Source: Methylobacterium aquaticum (lineage in GTDB: Bacteria > Pseudomonadota > Alphaproteobacteria > Rhizobiales > Beijerinckiaceae). Taken from it: a stretch of DNA of 46,324 nt. The notes under the pieces are model-generated. The model was given only the letters and a program-made list of their open reading frames with translations, searched no databases and was not told where the DNA came from. Of the stretch, positions 7,539-15,207 are shown piece after piece (within the stretch, counting starts at the first letter, position 1; each line of letters starts with the position of its first letter). The stretch lies in contig NZ_LABX01000237.1 in NCBI RefSeq assembly GCF_001043915.1, positions 1 through 46,324 of the forward strand, read 5' to 3'. The translations under genes and the position numbers were made by a program.

Positions 7539-7997
7539 CTATCTCCTGGAATGAAACGACAATGAAATGTGCTGCCAAAGTCGCAGCGTGCGATCATGGG
7601 ATTTCTGGCCAACAGCATAAGACCGCTCATAATCGCGACGGTTACCTCGCGCGCGGGCGAGTTTCAGCCGGCCGACGATCCTGGCAAGGCGCCGCTCCTC
7701 ACGTGCAATCTTCGACAAACTATCACGGGCGCGATCGCAAAATATATGCCTGCCTCTGATCGCGCTTGCTTCGGTCACGCTTGGCGATGCGTCCGGGCCT
7801 GATCCTTCAAAAGCGCGACGATGCAGTTCGGCCCAGGCATTCAGGTAGTGCAGGAACTTGATATGGTCGCGTTCCTCGAGAGCCTGTTCGATGCGCCAGC
7901 CGAGCAGACGCAGACGCAAGCCAACGATGACGAGACGCAGGGTCGACAGACCGTAAGCTTGGGAATGCTGTCGGCGAGAAGGAAGATCGGTGGGCAT
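7539..7997 (-). CDS. Uncharacterised 152-aa basic helical protein
   Basis: The product is Arg-rich and predicted mostly helical (LVIVGLRLRLLGWRIEQALE; FLHYLNAWAELHRRAF; SLSKIAREERRLARIVGRLK). The first helix could be membrane-associated. The ATG at 7997 follows GGAGGG by four bases and is preferred over longer open-frame starts. It is the first gene of a leftward set of small genes. A candidate promoter lies at 8042-8071. No family recognised. Confidence 0.6.
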   Translation of the reverse strand: MPTDLPSRRQHSQAYGLSTLRLVIVGLRLRLLGWRIEQALEERDHIKFLHYLNAWAELHRRAFEGSGPDASPSVTEASAIRGRHIFCDRARDSLSKIAREERRLARIVGRLKLARARGNRRDYERSYAVGQKSHDRTLRLWQHISLSFHSRR

Positions 7998-8041
7998 GGT
8001 GCCCTCCGCTGTAGTCCCGGCCCATCGCCACGACACTCATC

Positions 8042-8071
8042 GGTATATGGCTCGTGATGAGCGGATAGCAA
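8042..8071 (-). promoter_or_regulatory. Candidate promoter of the small-protein operon
   Basis: On the minus strand TTGCTA (8071-8066) is followed after 18 nt by TATACC (8047-8042); each hexamer matches the sigma-70 consensus at four of six positions. It would start transcription about 35-40 nt before the ATG at 7997. Confidence 0.35.
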
Positions 8072-8339
8072 CTCAAATCAGAAGATAATCGAGAAAATTG
8101 CAGCGCGCTCGATGGAATTGTGAGCTACGGCAATTCCTCGCACCCACTGGGTGTTCGTCATCAAAGCTGAGCAATATGTCCATCGACAATCACACTTCCG
8201 CACGTCTCCAGTAAGCCCACGCCGCTGTCGACGAGGCAAGGCGCATTCGATCGCGGGCGGCGGGACGTCGCTCGCCGGCCCGGGCCAGGGGCGGTTCCTC
8301 GAAGCCAGCCTGACGGGGGTGAACATTCGGCGAAATCTG

Positions 8340-8626
8340 CTTAGGGCTTCAACGACGGCTCGGCCGGTGGCGGCGGCGGCATGGTGTTCCAGCTGGATTT
8401 CACCAGCAACGCCGCAAGAGGGCCCGTCACCGGTACGCGCCTGCGCACGAGCCGTGGCGAGGTGGCGGTCGCGGCGCTCCGCGTCGGTGACCGGGCGGTC
8501 ACCGCCTCGGGAGACCTGAGGCCGGTCACCGGGATTGGCCGGCGTCATGCCGGACGCCGCGCACACCCCTCCTCGGCGCTCAGCTCCATGCGGGTGATGG
8601 CGATCGCCATCATGCCGCGTTCCTGA
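8340..8626 (+). pseudogene. Fragment of a Hint-domain (Hedgehog/intein-type) protein
   Basis: A short frame reads GTRLRTSRGEVAVAALRVGD, then RAVTASGDLRPVTGIGRRHAG and RRAHP. This closely resembles the start of bacterial Hint domains (CFxxGTRIxTPxGEVxVExLxxGDxVxTxxG, then PVxWIGxR). The catalytic Cys expected before GTR is absent: the residues there are ARGPVT. The frame ends after about 80 aa, while such proteins usually exceed 200 aa. It is read as a decayed remnant. The surrounding 7998-8700 holds no intact gene. Confidence 0.55.
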
Positions 8627-8703
8627 ACCGACTCGGACGCAACGCCACCGCGCAACCCGACGCCCCCCCCTCACAGGTGATTGGGACCGCTGTGTGCTTT
8701 GCT

Positions 8704-9888
8704 CTACGCCCGCTTCAGCTTCGTGAGCGTCTCACCCGGCACACCCGAAAAATTGTTCGACAGGAGGTAGCGCGGGCTCGACTTGATCCAGGTGTCGAGG
8801 TCGATCTCCTCGAACTTGCCGTTGTCCCAGGTCTGGACGATCTCCAGGTCCTCGTCGCCGATGTTCTTGATCGCGTGGCCGAAGCCCATCGGGATGTAGG
8901 CGACGTCGCCGGGCTTGAACTCGGCCACCTTGCCGCGCCCGCCCGAGCCGAACAGGGCCACCTGGCCCTTGCCCCTCAGGTAATAGTGCCACTCGTTGGC
9001 GTTGACGTTCCAGTGCAGCTTGCGCATCTGCCCCGGCCGGATCGTCATCACGCCGCCCGACATCGTCTTCTGGATCGGCCACTCGTCGACCGTGGCGAGG
9101 CGGAAGGTGCCGCCTTCGAACTCACGGACCGCGCGCGGGTCCTTGAGCAGGCGGAACTTGTGGGTCGAGTCCTTCGGCCAGGGGGCGTCGAGGGCGTCCG
9201 CGGGCTGAAGCACCGGGCCGGCCTGGATGTAGGCTTCGCCCTTCGGGAAGACGTCGAAGGCATCCTTCGGCAGACCGAAATCGAGGGCCAGCATGTCCTT
9301 CGGGGTCACGTCGATCCAGTCGGTGATCGAGAACGTGCCGTGCTCCGAGAAGGCGCCGTTGTCGAAGGACAGGATGAAGTGGCAGGGCTTGTCGCCGATG
9401 GTCTGGATCGAATGGCCGTGGCCCTTCGGGAAGTACCAAAGGTCGCCGGGCTCGTAGTTGTTGATCTCGCTGGCGCCGCTCGGATCGAGCACCACGGTCT
9501 GGCAGCGGCCGTCGATGACATAGGCCCATTCGGCCGCGATGGCGTGCCAGTGCAACTCGCGCGAGGCGCCCGGCTCCAGGAACATGTGCACGCCCGCGAT
9601 CCCCTTGCTGATGGGGAACTGGTGCACCGTCGCTTCCTTGGCCCAGCCGCCAGAGGTCACCTTCGGGCGGTTGCCGTCGAGGGAGAAGCGGAAGTCGGGC
9701 ATCGCCCCGACATCCTGGGGATCGTGGTAGGCGACCTTGGCGCCCGGCGGCAGCGAGCCCGCCTGACGGCCGAAACCGCCGTCGCCCGGGTTGCCGTGAT
9801 CGTGTTCGAGGGCCTTCGCGCCCGTCGCCATCAAGCCGCCGGCACCAAGCGCCGCCGTGCCCAGAAACAGCCGCCGTGTCTGGTCCAT
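8704..9888 (-). CDS. oxdC: Oxalate decarboxylase-like bicupin, Tat-exported
   Basis: The 394-aa product starts MDQTRRLFLG, a twin-arginine signal, so it should be exported folded and metal-loaded. The N-terminal cupin keeps a full manganese site (His113, His115, Glu120, His159) and a lid loop SEHGT (181-185) with Glu182, equivalent to the proton-donor Glu of decarboxylases. The C-terminal cupin has His292, Asn294, Glu299 and His338: the second His of HxH is Asn, so its metal site is probably altered. The expected reaction is oxalate to formate plus CO2. AGGGGG lies seven bases before the ATG. It is monocistronic and divergent from an EamA gene. Confidence 0.88.
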   Translation of the reverse strand: MDQTRRLFLGTAALGAGGLMATGAKALEHDHGNPGDGGFGRQAGSLPPGAKVAYHDPQDVGAMPDFRFSLDGNRPKVTSGGWAKEATVHQFPISKGIAGVHMFLEPGASRELHWHAIAAEWAYVIDGRCQTVVLDPSGASEINNYEPGDLWYFPKGHGHSIQTIGDKPCHFILSFDNGAFSEHGTFSITDWIDVTPKDMLALDFGLPKDAFDVFPKGEAYIQAGPVLQPADALDAPWPKDSTHKFRLLKDPRAVREFEGGTFRLATVDEWPIQKTMSGGVMTIRPGQMRKLHWNVNANEWHYYLRGKGQVALFGSGGRGKVAEFKPGDVAYIPMGFGHAIKNIGDEDLEIVQTWDNGKFEEIDLDTWIKSSPRYLLSNNFSGVPGETLTKLKRA

Positions 9889-10042
9889 GATGCTTCCCCC
9901 TTGAGAGTGACGGACCGGCCTCGGCCGGCCGCTCGGGCCGTGGCGGAGGAAGCTGGGCGAAGCCGGTGCGCGCGTGAAACGCATTGTCGGCATCCGCGCA
10001 TGGCCGGCATTCATGATGCTCCACGATGAAAGGGGGGAACGG

Positions 10043-10465
10043 ATGTCCTGGCAGATCTGGGCGCTGGTCTCGGCGGTGTTCACCGCGATGACGGCGGTTC
10101 TGGCGCGGGCGGGCAGCGCCGGGGCGGAATCGGACGCCGCCGCCTTCATGCGTTCGGTGGTGATCCTGGTGGCGCTCGGGGCGCTCTGCCTCGCCACCGG
10201 CCAGTGGCAGGCCCTGCGGACGCTCACCGGGCGCAATCTCGGCCTGCTCAGCCTCTCGGGACTGGCCACTGCGGGATCCTGGGCCTGCTACTTCCGCGCC
10301 CTCAAGGTCGGCGGCGCGGCGCAGGTCGCCACCCTCAACAAGCTGTCGGTCGTCCTGGTGGCCCTGTTCGGGGCGACGCTGCTCGGCGAACGGCTGTCGG
10401 GGATGAACTGGCTCGGGGTCGGGCTCGTCGCCGTCGGCGCCTACCTGCTCACCTGGCGGGGGTGA
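10043..10465 (+). CDS. EamA-family (DMT superfamily) small transporter
   Basis: This encodes a 140-aa inner-membrane protein with about five hydrophobic segments forming a single EamA domain. The last helices (NKLSVVLVALFGATLLGERLSG and WLGVGLVAVGAYLLTW) match the C-terminal signature of this family. Single-domain members are thought to work as dimers and export small metabolites; the substrate is unknown. A G-rich ribosome site (AGGGGGG) lies just upstream of the ATG at 10043. It is divergent from the oxalate decarboxylase-like gene and convergent with the secreted protein gene. Confidence 0.85.
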   Translation: MSWQIWALVSAVFTAMTAVLARAGSAGAESDAAAFMRSVVILVALGALCLATGQWQALRTLTGRNLGLLSLSGLATAGSWACYFRALKVGGAAQVATLNKLSVVLVALFGATLLGERLSGMNWLGVGLVAVGAYLLTWRG

Positions 10466-10491
10466 GGCGGGCGCCCGCGCCGCCCGAACGC

Positions 10492-11646
10492 TCACGGCCA
10501 GACCTTGATCGTCACCGGCCGCCGCACGAGGTCGCGCTCCGAGGTGACCTCGCAGCCCTTGGTCTTGAGCGTGACGTAGAAGAGTGTCGCCGTGTCGCCC
10601 ACCGTGTCGAAGTTGCGGCCGGGCGCGGCGGGATCGATGAGGGAAGGGTAGCTGACGAGCTCGCCGCCAGCCTTGCAGGGATCGTCGTAGAGGGTGGATC
10701 CGGCGATCAGCAGGCGCGGCGCGTCCCAGGCGAGGAGATCGCGCGACGTGCTCCAGTAGATCCCGGAGCGGGGGAAGACGCCGCCGGCGGCGGCCTGGAA
10801 CACCGCGATCCACGCCTTGGTACCGCGGTGCCGGCTCACCGAGCCGACCGGGGCCGGGAACGGCGCCACCGGCACGCAGGACCCGACGGGTTTCGCGCCC
10901 TTGAGGTAGGGGTTGGGGAAGCGGGCGGTGAAGCCCTTGCCGTCGAAGGCGCGCCAGCGGGCGGGATCGGCCACGTCGTCGCTGCGGAACAGGCAGACGC
11001 CGAACGGCTGGCCGGTCCAGCCGGTGGTCGAGGCGTAGAAGTAGCGGTAGTGGCCATCGGAAAAGATGTTCGACGGGTTGAAGAAGCCGCGATGGCGGCC
11101 CTGCTCGACCTCCTGGCGGAACGGCGCCGCGGCCACGACCGTGGGCGGCGTCGCGCGGGTGAAGCTTCGCCCGCCGTCGGACGAGCGGGCCGCCAGCACG
11201 GCATTGTACCAGCAGGCCAGCATCCCCTTGGTGCGGCAGCGTCCGTGCTCGTCGGCGTGGTATTCCTCGTGCAGCAGCGCCTCGACCCGCCGGCCGTCCT
11301 CGGTCCAGGTGGCGGTGATCCAGGTGCGGTCGTCGAAGGCTTCGGGCTCGGGCTTGAAGGCGGAATCGAGCACGATCGTGCAGTCGAGCTTCAGGCTGTC
11401 GACGTCGCGGCCGCGCAGGGCCCGGTTGCGATAATGCATCCCGAACAGAACGATCCCGCCATCGGCCTCCCGGAACGCGCGGGCGGGAGCGTCCGGCACG
11501 TCGTCGCCGTCGCAGGCGTCGCGCTTGGGCGTGAACACCGTGCGGGGCGGGCCGACCAGGGTCAGGGCCGAGAGAGGAGGCTCGGCGGCGGCCGGCCCCA
11601 GCGTGGCCGCGACGCAGAGACACGCGAGGAAGAGGCGGAGGAGCAT
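10492..11646 (-). CDS. Secreted protein of unknown function, possibly beta-propeller
   Basis: This encodes a 384-aa product with a clear Sec signal peptide (LLRLFLACLCVAATLGPAAA). One Asp-box-like motif, SSDGGRSF, and repeated aromatic or Gly/Asp-rich strands (HYRYFYASTTGWTGQPFG, GIYWSTSRDLLAW) suggest a sialidase or glycosidase-type propeller. The catalytic residues of those families could not be assigned. Seven or more cysteines fit a periplasmic location. It is divergent from NnrU, 99 nt apart, and its stop is 26 nt from that of the convergent EamA gene. No enzymatic role can be assigned. Confidence 0.75.
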   Translation of the reverse strand: MLLRLFLACLCVAATLGPAAAEPPLSALTLVGPPRTVFTPKRDACDGDDVPDAPARAFREADGGIVLFGMHYRNRALRGRDVDSLKLDCTIVLDSAFKPEPEAFDDRTWITATWTEDGRRVEALLHEEYHADEHGRCRTKGMLACWYNAVLAARSSDGGRSFTRATPPTVVAAAPFRQEVEQGRHRGFFNPSNIFSDGHYRYFYASTTGWTGQPFGVCLFRSDDVADPARWRAFDGKGFTARFPNPYLKGAKPVGSCVPVAPFPAPVGSVSRHRGTKAWIAVFQAAAGGVFPRSGIYWSTSRDLLAWDAPRLLIAGSTLYDDPCKAGGELVSYPSLIDPAAPGRNFDTVGDTATLFYVTLKTKGCEVTSERDLVRRPVTIKVWP

Positions 11647-11745
11647 GGGCCGTCCCTGGACTTGGCCGGCGAGGCTGCCCCAGAGTGCTTGCCGCTTGCT
11701 TTCGCCATTCGCCGAATCCGGCCGCTCGCCTGAGGGTTTTCCCCG

Positions 11746-12339
11746 ATGCTCCTCCTGATCGCCGGCCTCGTGCTGTTCCTCGGCACCCATGCCTTCACGA
11801 TGGCGCGCGGCCCCCGCGCCGCCCTGATCGCGCGGGTGGGCGAGGGTCCCTACAAGATCGGCTATTCCGCCGTGGCGCTGCTCGGCCTGGTGCTGCTGGG
11901 CTACGGCTACGGCCAGTACCGGGCGCACGGCTATACCGATCTCTGGTCGCCCCCGGTCTGGACCCGGCACCTCGCCCTGTTGCTCGTGCTCCTCGCCTTC
12001 ATCTCGTTCGCCGCCGCCTACCTGCCGGGGCGGATCAAGGCGAAGGCGAAGCACCCGATGCTGCTCGGCGTGAAGATCTGGGCGACGGCCCACCTGCTCG
12101 CCAACGGCGATCTCGGCTCGATCATCCTGTTCGGGGCGATCCTGGCCTGGGCCGTCATGGCCCGGATCAGCGCCAAACGCCGCGACGAGGTGACATCGCA
12201 CGGGGGCACCGCCGTGGCGTCCGCGGGCTGGCGCAACGACGCGCTCGCCGTGGTGATCGGCGTCGCCGTCTGGTTCGTCTTCGCCCGGGTGCTGCATCCC
12301 TGGCTCATCGGCGTCGCGGTCTGGCCGGGGCAAGCCTGA
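11746..12339 (+). CDS. nnrU: NnrU-family membrane protein
   Basis: This encodes a 197-aa inner-membrane protein with about six hydrophobic segments. The signature stretch KHPMLLGVKIWATAHLLANG, followed by DLGS and FGAILAW, is typical of NnrU/isoprene-synthesis-like membrane proteins. NnrU was first linked to nitrite and nitric oxide reduction in Rhodobacter, but the family is wider. Relatives include isomerases of carotenoid synthesis (Z-ISO). No denitrification genes are nearby, so a nitrogen-oxide role is not supported here. GAGGG lies nine bases before the ATG. Confidence 0.85.
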   Translation: MLLLIAGLVLFLGTHAFTMARGPRAALIARVGEGPYKIGYSAVALLGLVLLGYGYGQYRAHGYTDLWSPPVWTRHLALLLVLLAFISFAAAYLPGRIKAKAKHPMLLGVKIWATAHLLANGDLGSIILFGAILAWAVMARISAKRRDEVTSHGGTAVASAGWRNDALAVVIGVAVWFVFARVLHPWLIGVAVWPGQA

Positions 12340-12452
12340 GCTGATTCGTCGCCGGGCCTGACTTCCCGCCGGGACTGTGCTACGCGACCGGCCCTGTCGC
12401 ACGGTCGCGGCGAAGAGCCCACCCGTCCGTGGTGGCGGCGAGCCCAGAGATC

Positions 12453-13373
12453 ATGAGCGAGAACGAGTTCATCCGCGAGGTCAACGACGAGTACCGGCGC
12501 GACCGCCTGGCCCAGATCTGGTCGCGCTACAGCGGCGTGTTCATCGGTCTCGCGGTGCTGGTGGTGCTGGGTGTCGGCGGCTGGCGCTATTGGCAGCACG
12601 CGCAGGCCCAGCAGGCCGAGGCGGCGAGCCTGCGCTTCGAGGAGGCCCTGCGCCGCGCCAAGGACGGCACGCCGGAGGATGCCGAGAAGGCGTTCGCGAG
12701 CGTCGTCGCCGATGCGCCGTTCGGCTACCGCCTGCTGGCGCGCCTGCGCGCCGCGGCGGAGGCCGGCAAGACCGATCCGGCCGCGGGCGCCAAGGCCTAT
12801 GCGGCGATCGCCGACGACACCGCCATCGGCCAGTCCCTGCGCGACCTCGCGCGCCTGCGCGGGGCGCTGCTCCTCGTCGACAAGGACGATGCGGGTGCGC
12901 TCAACACGCTCCAGAGCCTCGCCGCGCCGTCGAGCGCCTTCCGCCACACCGCCCGCGAGATGCTGGGGCTCGTGGCGCTCAAGAAGGGCGACTTCGAGGG
13001 CGCGGGCCGCTGGTTCGACCAGATCGCCGCCGACCGCGAGAGCCCGCCCGGGCTGCGCCAGCGGCTCGAGATCTATGTCGGCCTGGTGGCCGGCGGCCCG
13101 GTGCAGGTGACCGAGGCGGCGCCCGCGGCCCCGGCCGCGCCCCGGCCGCCGACCCTCCTCGGGACGCCTGCGCCCGATCACGACGATCATGAGGACGCGA
13201 AAGCGCCCGAGCCCGCTGCGAAAGAGACTCTGGCGAAAGAGGCTCCTGCGCCCGAGGCCCCTGCGCCACAGCCTCCCGCACCCGAGGCTCCTGCGGCAGA
13301 AGCCCCTGCGCCCGAGACTCCTGCGCCCGAAACTCCTGCGCCCGAGGCGCCGCCTCCCGCATCGACGCGCTAG
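12453..13373 (+). CDS. YfgM-like tetratricopeptide membrane protein with Pro/Ala-rich tail
   Basis: The 306-aa product starts MSENEFIREVNDEYRRDRLA, then has one membrane helix (GVFIGLAVLVVLGVGGWRYW) and a periplasmic TPR-like helical domain. This is the layout of YfgM/DUF2133 proteins, which associate with the Sec translocon and periplasmic chaperones. The last 95 residues are low complexity, with repeated APEAPAPETP units interrupted by an HDDHED patch. The ATG at 12453 is chosen over an upstream GTG because it gives the family N-terminus. der follows 104 nt later, as in the yfgM-bamB-der block of other bacteria, but bamB is missing. Confidence 0.85.
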   Translation: MSENEFIREVNDEYRRDRLAQIWSRYSGVFIGLAVLVVLGVGGWRYWQHAQAQQAEAASLRFEEALRRAKDGTPEDAEKAFASVVADAPFGYRLLARLRAAAEAGKTDPAAGAKAYAAIADDTAIGQSLRDLARLRGALLLVDKDDAGALNTLQSLAAPSSAFRHTAREMLGLVALKKGDFEGAGRWFDQIAADRESPPGLRQRLEIYVGLVAGGPVQVTEAAPAAPAAPRPPTLLGTPAPDHDDHEDAKAPEPAAKETLAKEAPAPEAPAPQPPAPEAPAAEAPAPETPAPETPAPEAPPPASTR

Positions 13374-13377
13374 AGAT

Positions 13378-13392
13378 CCCCGTAGCGCGGGG
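13378..13392 (+). terminator. Short stem-loop after the YfgM-like gene
   Basis: CCCCG (13378-13382) pairs with CGGGG (13388-13392) around a 5-nt loop just after the stop codon. The stem is short and has no T-run. It may be an attenuator before der rather than a full terminator. Confidence 0.3.
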
Positions 13393-13477
13393 CGCTGTCG
13401 TCCCGCATCATCACCTCCGACAGGGCGGCGCGCCTCGCGGCGTGCCCGCCCGCTGCTATTTTTTTAGGAAGACCTCC

Positions 13478-14824
13478 ATGTCGATGCCCATCGTCGCGAT
13501 CGTCGGGCGTCCCAACGTCGGCAAGTCAACGCTGTTCAACCGCCTCGTCGGCCGCAAGCTCGCCCTGGTCGACGACCGGCCGGGCGTGACCCGCGACCGG
13601 CGCGAGGGCGACGTGCGCCTGGGCCACCTGCGCTTCCGCATTCTCGACACCGCCGGGCTGGAGGAGGCCGAGGCCGATTCGCTCGCCGGCCGCATGCGCG
13701 CCCAGACCGAGGCCGCCATCGCCGAGGCCGACGCGGTCCTGTTCGTGATCGATGCCCGCGCCGGCCTGCTGCCGGCCGACCAGCCCTTCGCCGAGCTGGT
13801 CCGGCGCGCCGACAAGCCCGTGATCCTGCTCGCCAACAAGGCCGAGGGCGGTGTCGGCATGGCCGGGGCCTACGAGGCTTTCGCGCTCGGCCTCGGCGAT
13901 CCGGTGCCGGTCTCGGCCGAGCACGGCGAGGGCCTGGGCGACCTCCTCGACGCGCTCGAAGCGGTGCTGCCGGAGCAGGACGACGAGGACGACGCGGAGG
14001 GGGCGGAGGGCAAGCCCCTCAAGGTCGCGATCGTCGGCCGGCCCAATGCCGGCAAGTCGACCCTCATCAACCGGATGCTCGGCGAGGAACGGCTGCTCGT
14101 CGGCCCCGAGGCCGGCATCACCCGCGATTCGATCTCGCTGGACTGGGAGTGGCGCGGCCGGCGGATCAAGCTGCACGACACCGCCGGCATGCGCCGCCGC
14201 GCCCGGGTCGACGACAAGCTGGAGAAGCTCGCGGTCTCGGACGGGTTACGGGCGGTGCGCTTCGCCGAGGTCGTTGTGGTGCTCCTCGACGCCACGATCC
14301 CGTTCGAGAAGCAGGACCTGACCATCGTCGACCTGGTCGAGTCGGAGGGCCGCGCCCTCGTCATGGGCCTCAACAAGTGGGACCTCGTCGCCGACCAGCC
14401 GGGCCTTTTGAAGGACCTGAAGGAAAAGGCGACCCGCCTGCTGCCGCAGGTGCGCGGCGCCGCGGTGGTGCCGCTCTCGGGGCTGGCCGGCGAGGGCATC
14501 GACCGGCTGATGCACGCCGTGGTCTCGACCGCCGAGGTGTGGAACCGCCGCGTCTCGACCGCCAAGATCAACCAGTGGCTGAGCGAGGCGACGCAGGCCA
14601 ACCCGCCCCCGGCCGTGTCCGGCCGGCGGATCAAGATCCGCTACGCCACCCAGGTGAAGTCGCGCCCGCCGCACTTCGCCCTGTTCGGCAACCAACTCGA
14701 CGCGCTGCCGAAATCCTACACCCGCTACCTCGTGAACAGCCTGCGCGAGGCGTTCGATCTGCCGGGCGTGCCGATCCGCCTGTCGCTCCGAACCTCGAAG
14801 AACCCGTTCGACAAGGGCGAGTAG
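13478..14824 (+). CDS. der: Ribosome biogenesis GTPase Der (EngA)
   Basis: This encodes a 448-aa cytoplasmic GTPase with two G domains in tandem, the hallmark of Der. The first P-loop is GRPNVGKS (10-17), with DTAG and NKAE motifs. The second is GRPNAGKS (around 187-194), with DTAG and NKWD. The domains are joined by an acidic linker (EQDDEDDAEGAEG). A C-terminal KH-like domain ends with SLRTSKNPFDKGE. It acts in maturation of the 50S subunit. AGGA lies eight bases before the ATG at 13478, after an unusual T-run. The gene ends 3 nt from a convergent small gene. Confidence 0.97.
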   Translation: MSMPIVAIVGRPNVGKSTLFNRLVGRKLALVDDRPGVTRDRREGDVRLGHLRFRILDTAGLEEAEADSLAGRMRAQTEAAIAEADAVLFVIDARAGLLPADQPFAELVRRADKPVILLANKAEGGVGMAGAYEAFALGLGDPVPVSAEHGEGLGDLLDALEAVLPEQDDEDDAEGAEGKPLKVAIVGRPNAGKSTLINRMLGEERLLVGPEAGITRDSISLDWEWRGRRIKLHDTAGMRRRARVDDKLEKLAVSDGLRAVRFAEVVVVLLDATIPFEKQDLTIVDLVESEGRALVMGLNKWDLVADQPGLLKDLKEKATRLLPQVRGAAVVPLSGLAGEGIDRLMHAVVSTAEVWNRRVSTAKINQWLSEATQANPPPAVSGRRIKIRYATQVKSRPPHFALFGNQLDALPKSYTRYLVNSLREAFDLPGVPIRLSLRTSKNPFDKGE

Positions 14825-14827
14825 GGG

Positions 14828-14998
14828 TCAGCGCGGTCTCTGGTCGGCGGGGAGGTTGCGGGCGTAGGCTTCGCGCTCCTCCTTCTCACGGATCAGCTTC
14901 TCGTAGGCCGCCTTGGCCTCCGGCGACACCGTGAGGGTGCGCGCCTGCGCGGCCTTGCGCTTGGGCGCCCGCTTGAACCGGTCGGTGGATTCGCTCAT
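14828..14998 (-). CDS. Conserved small basic protein of unknown function
   Basis: This encodes a 56-aa product starting MSESTDRFKRAPKRKAAQAR and continuing with a charged helix (SPEAKAAYEKLIREKEEREA). It has no signal peptide or membrane part. It is tail-to-tail with der, with a 3-nt gap. A G-rich ribosome site lies about ten bases before the ATG. Its size and charge suggest a conserved alphaproteobacterial hypothetical protein; no function can be given. The stretch to 15207 holds nothing else I can identify. Confidence 0.6.
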   Translation of the reverse strand: MSESTDRFKRAPKRKAAQARTLTVSPEAKAAYEKLIREKEEREAYARNLPADQRPR

Positions 14999-15207
14999 GG
15001 CCTGAATACCCCCGTCTTGACTGGTTGCGGACAGATCTACCGCGTTCCTGGTCGCTTGGCGACTGTCAATGACCGCGCGGCAGGCCAAATCTCGCTGGTC
15101 CGAGAGAGCTTTGCCGGCTGAGCCGTGGGCCGGAGTCCTTTGGGACGAGGCCGGGATTGGGATGGGACCGCCCCCTGCGCCGGTCCGGGGCGTGGCGGCA
15201 CCGCCGG

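Noticed and set aside
8078..8674. 198-codon minus-strand frame
   Set aside because: Its composition is shuffled, it lies opposite the Hint fragment and it has no usable start.
9122..11623. 833-codon minus-strand frame spanning several genes
   Set aside because: Low-complexity Arg/Pro/Gly shadow crossing an opposite-strand gene (EamA) and two real genes in other frames.
11746..12339. Role of NnrU in denitrification
   Set aside because: No nitrite or nitric oxide reductase genes are in the window; the family is present in many non-denitrifiers.
13220..13366. Repeat array resembling a tandem DNA repeat or CRISPR
   Set aside because: The repeats are in frame and encode the Pro/Ala/Glu tail of the YfgM-like protein; units are short and irregular with no spacers.
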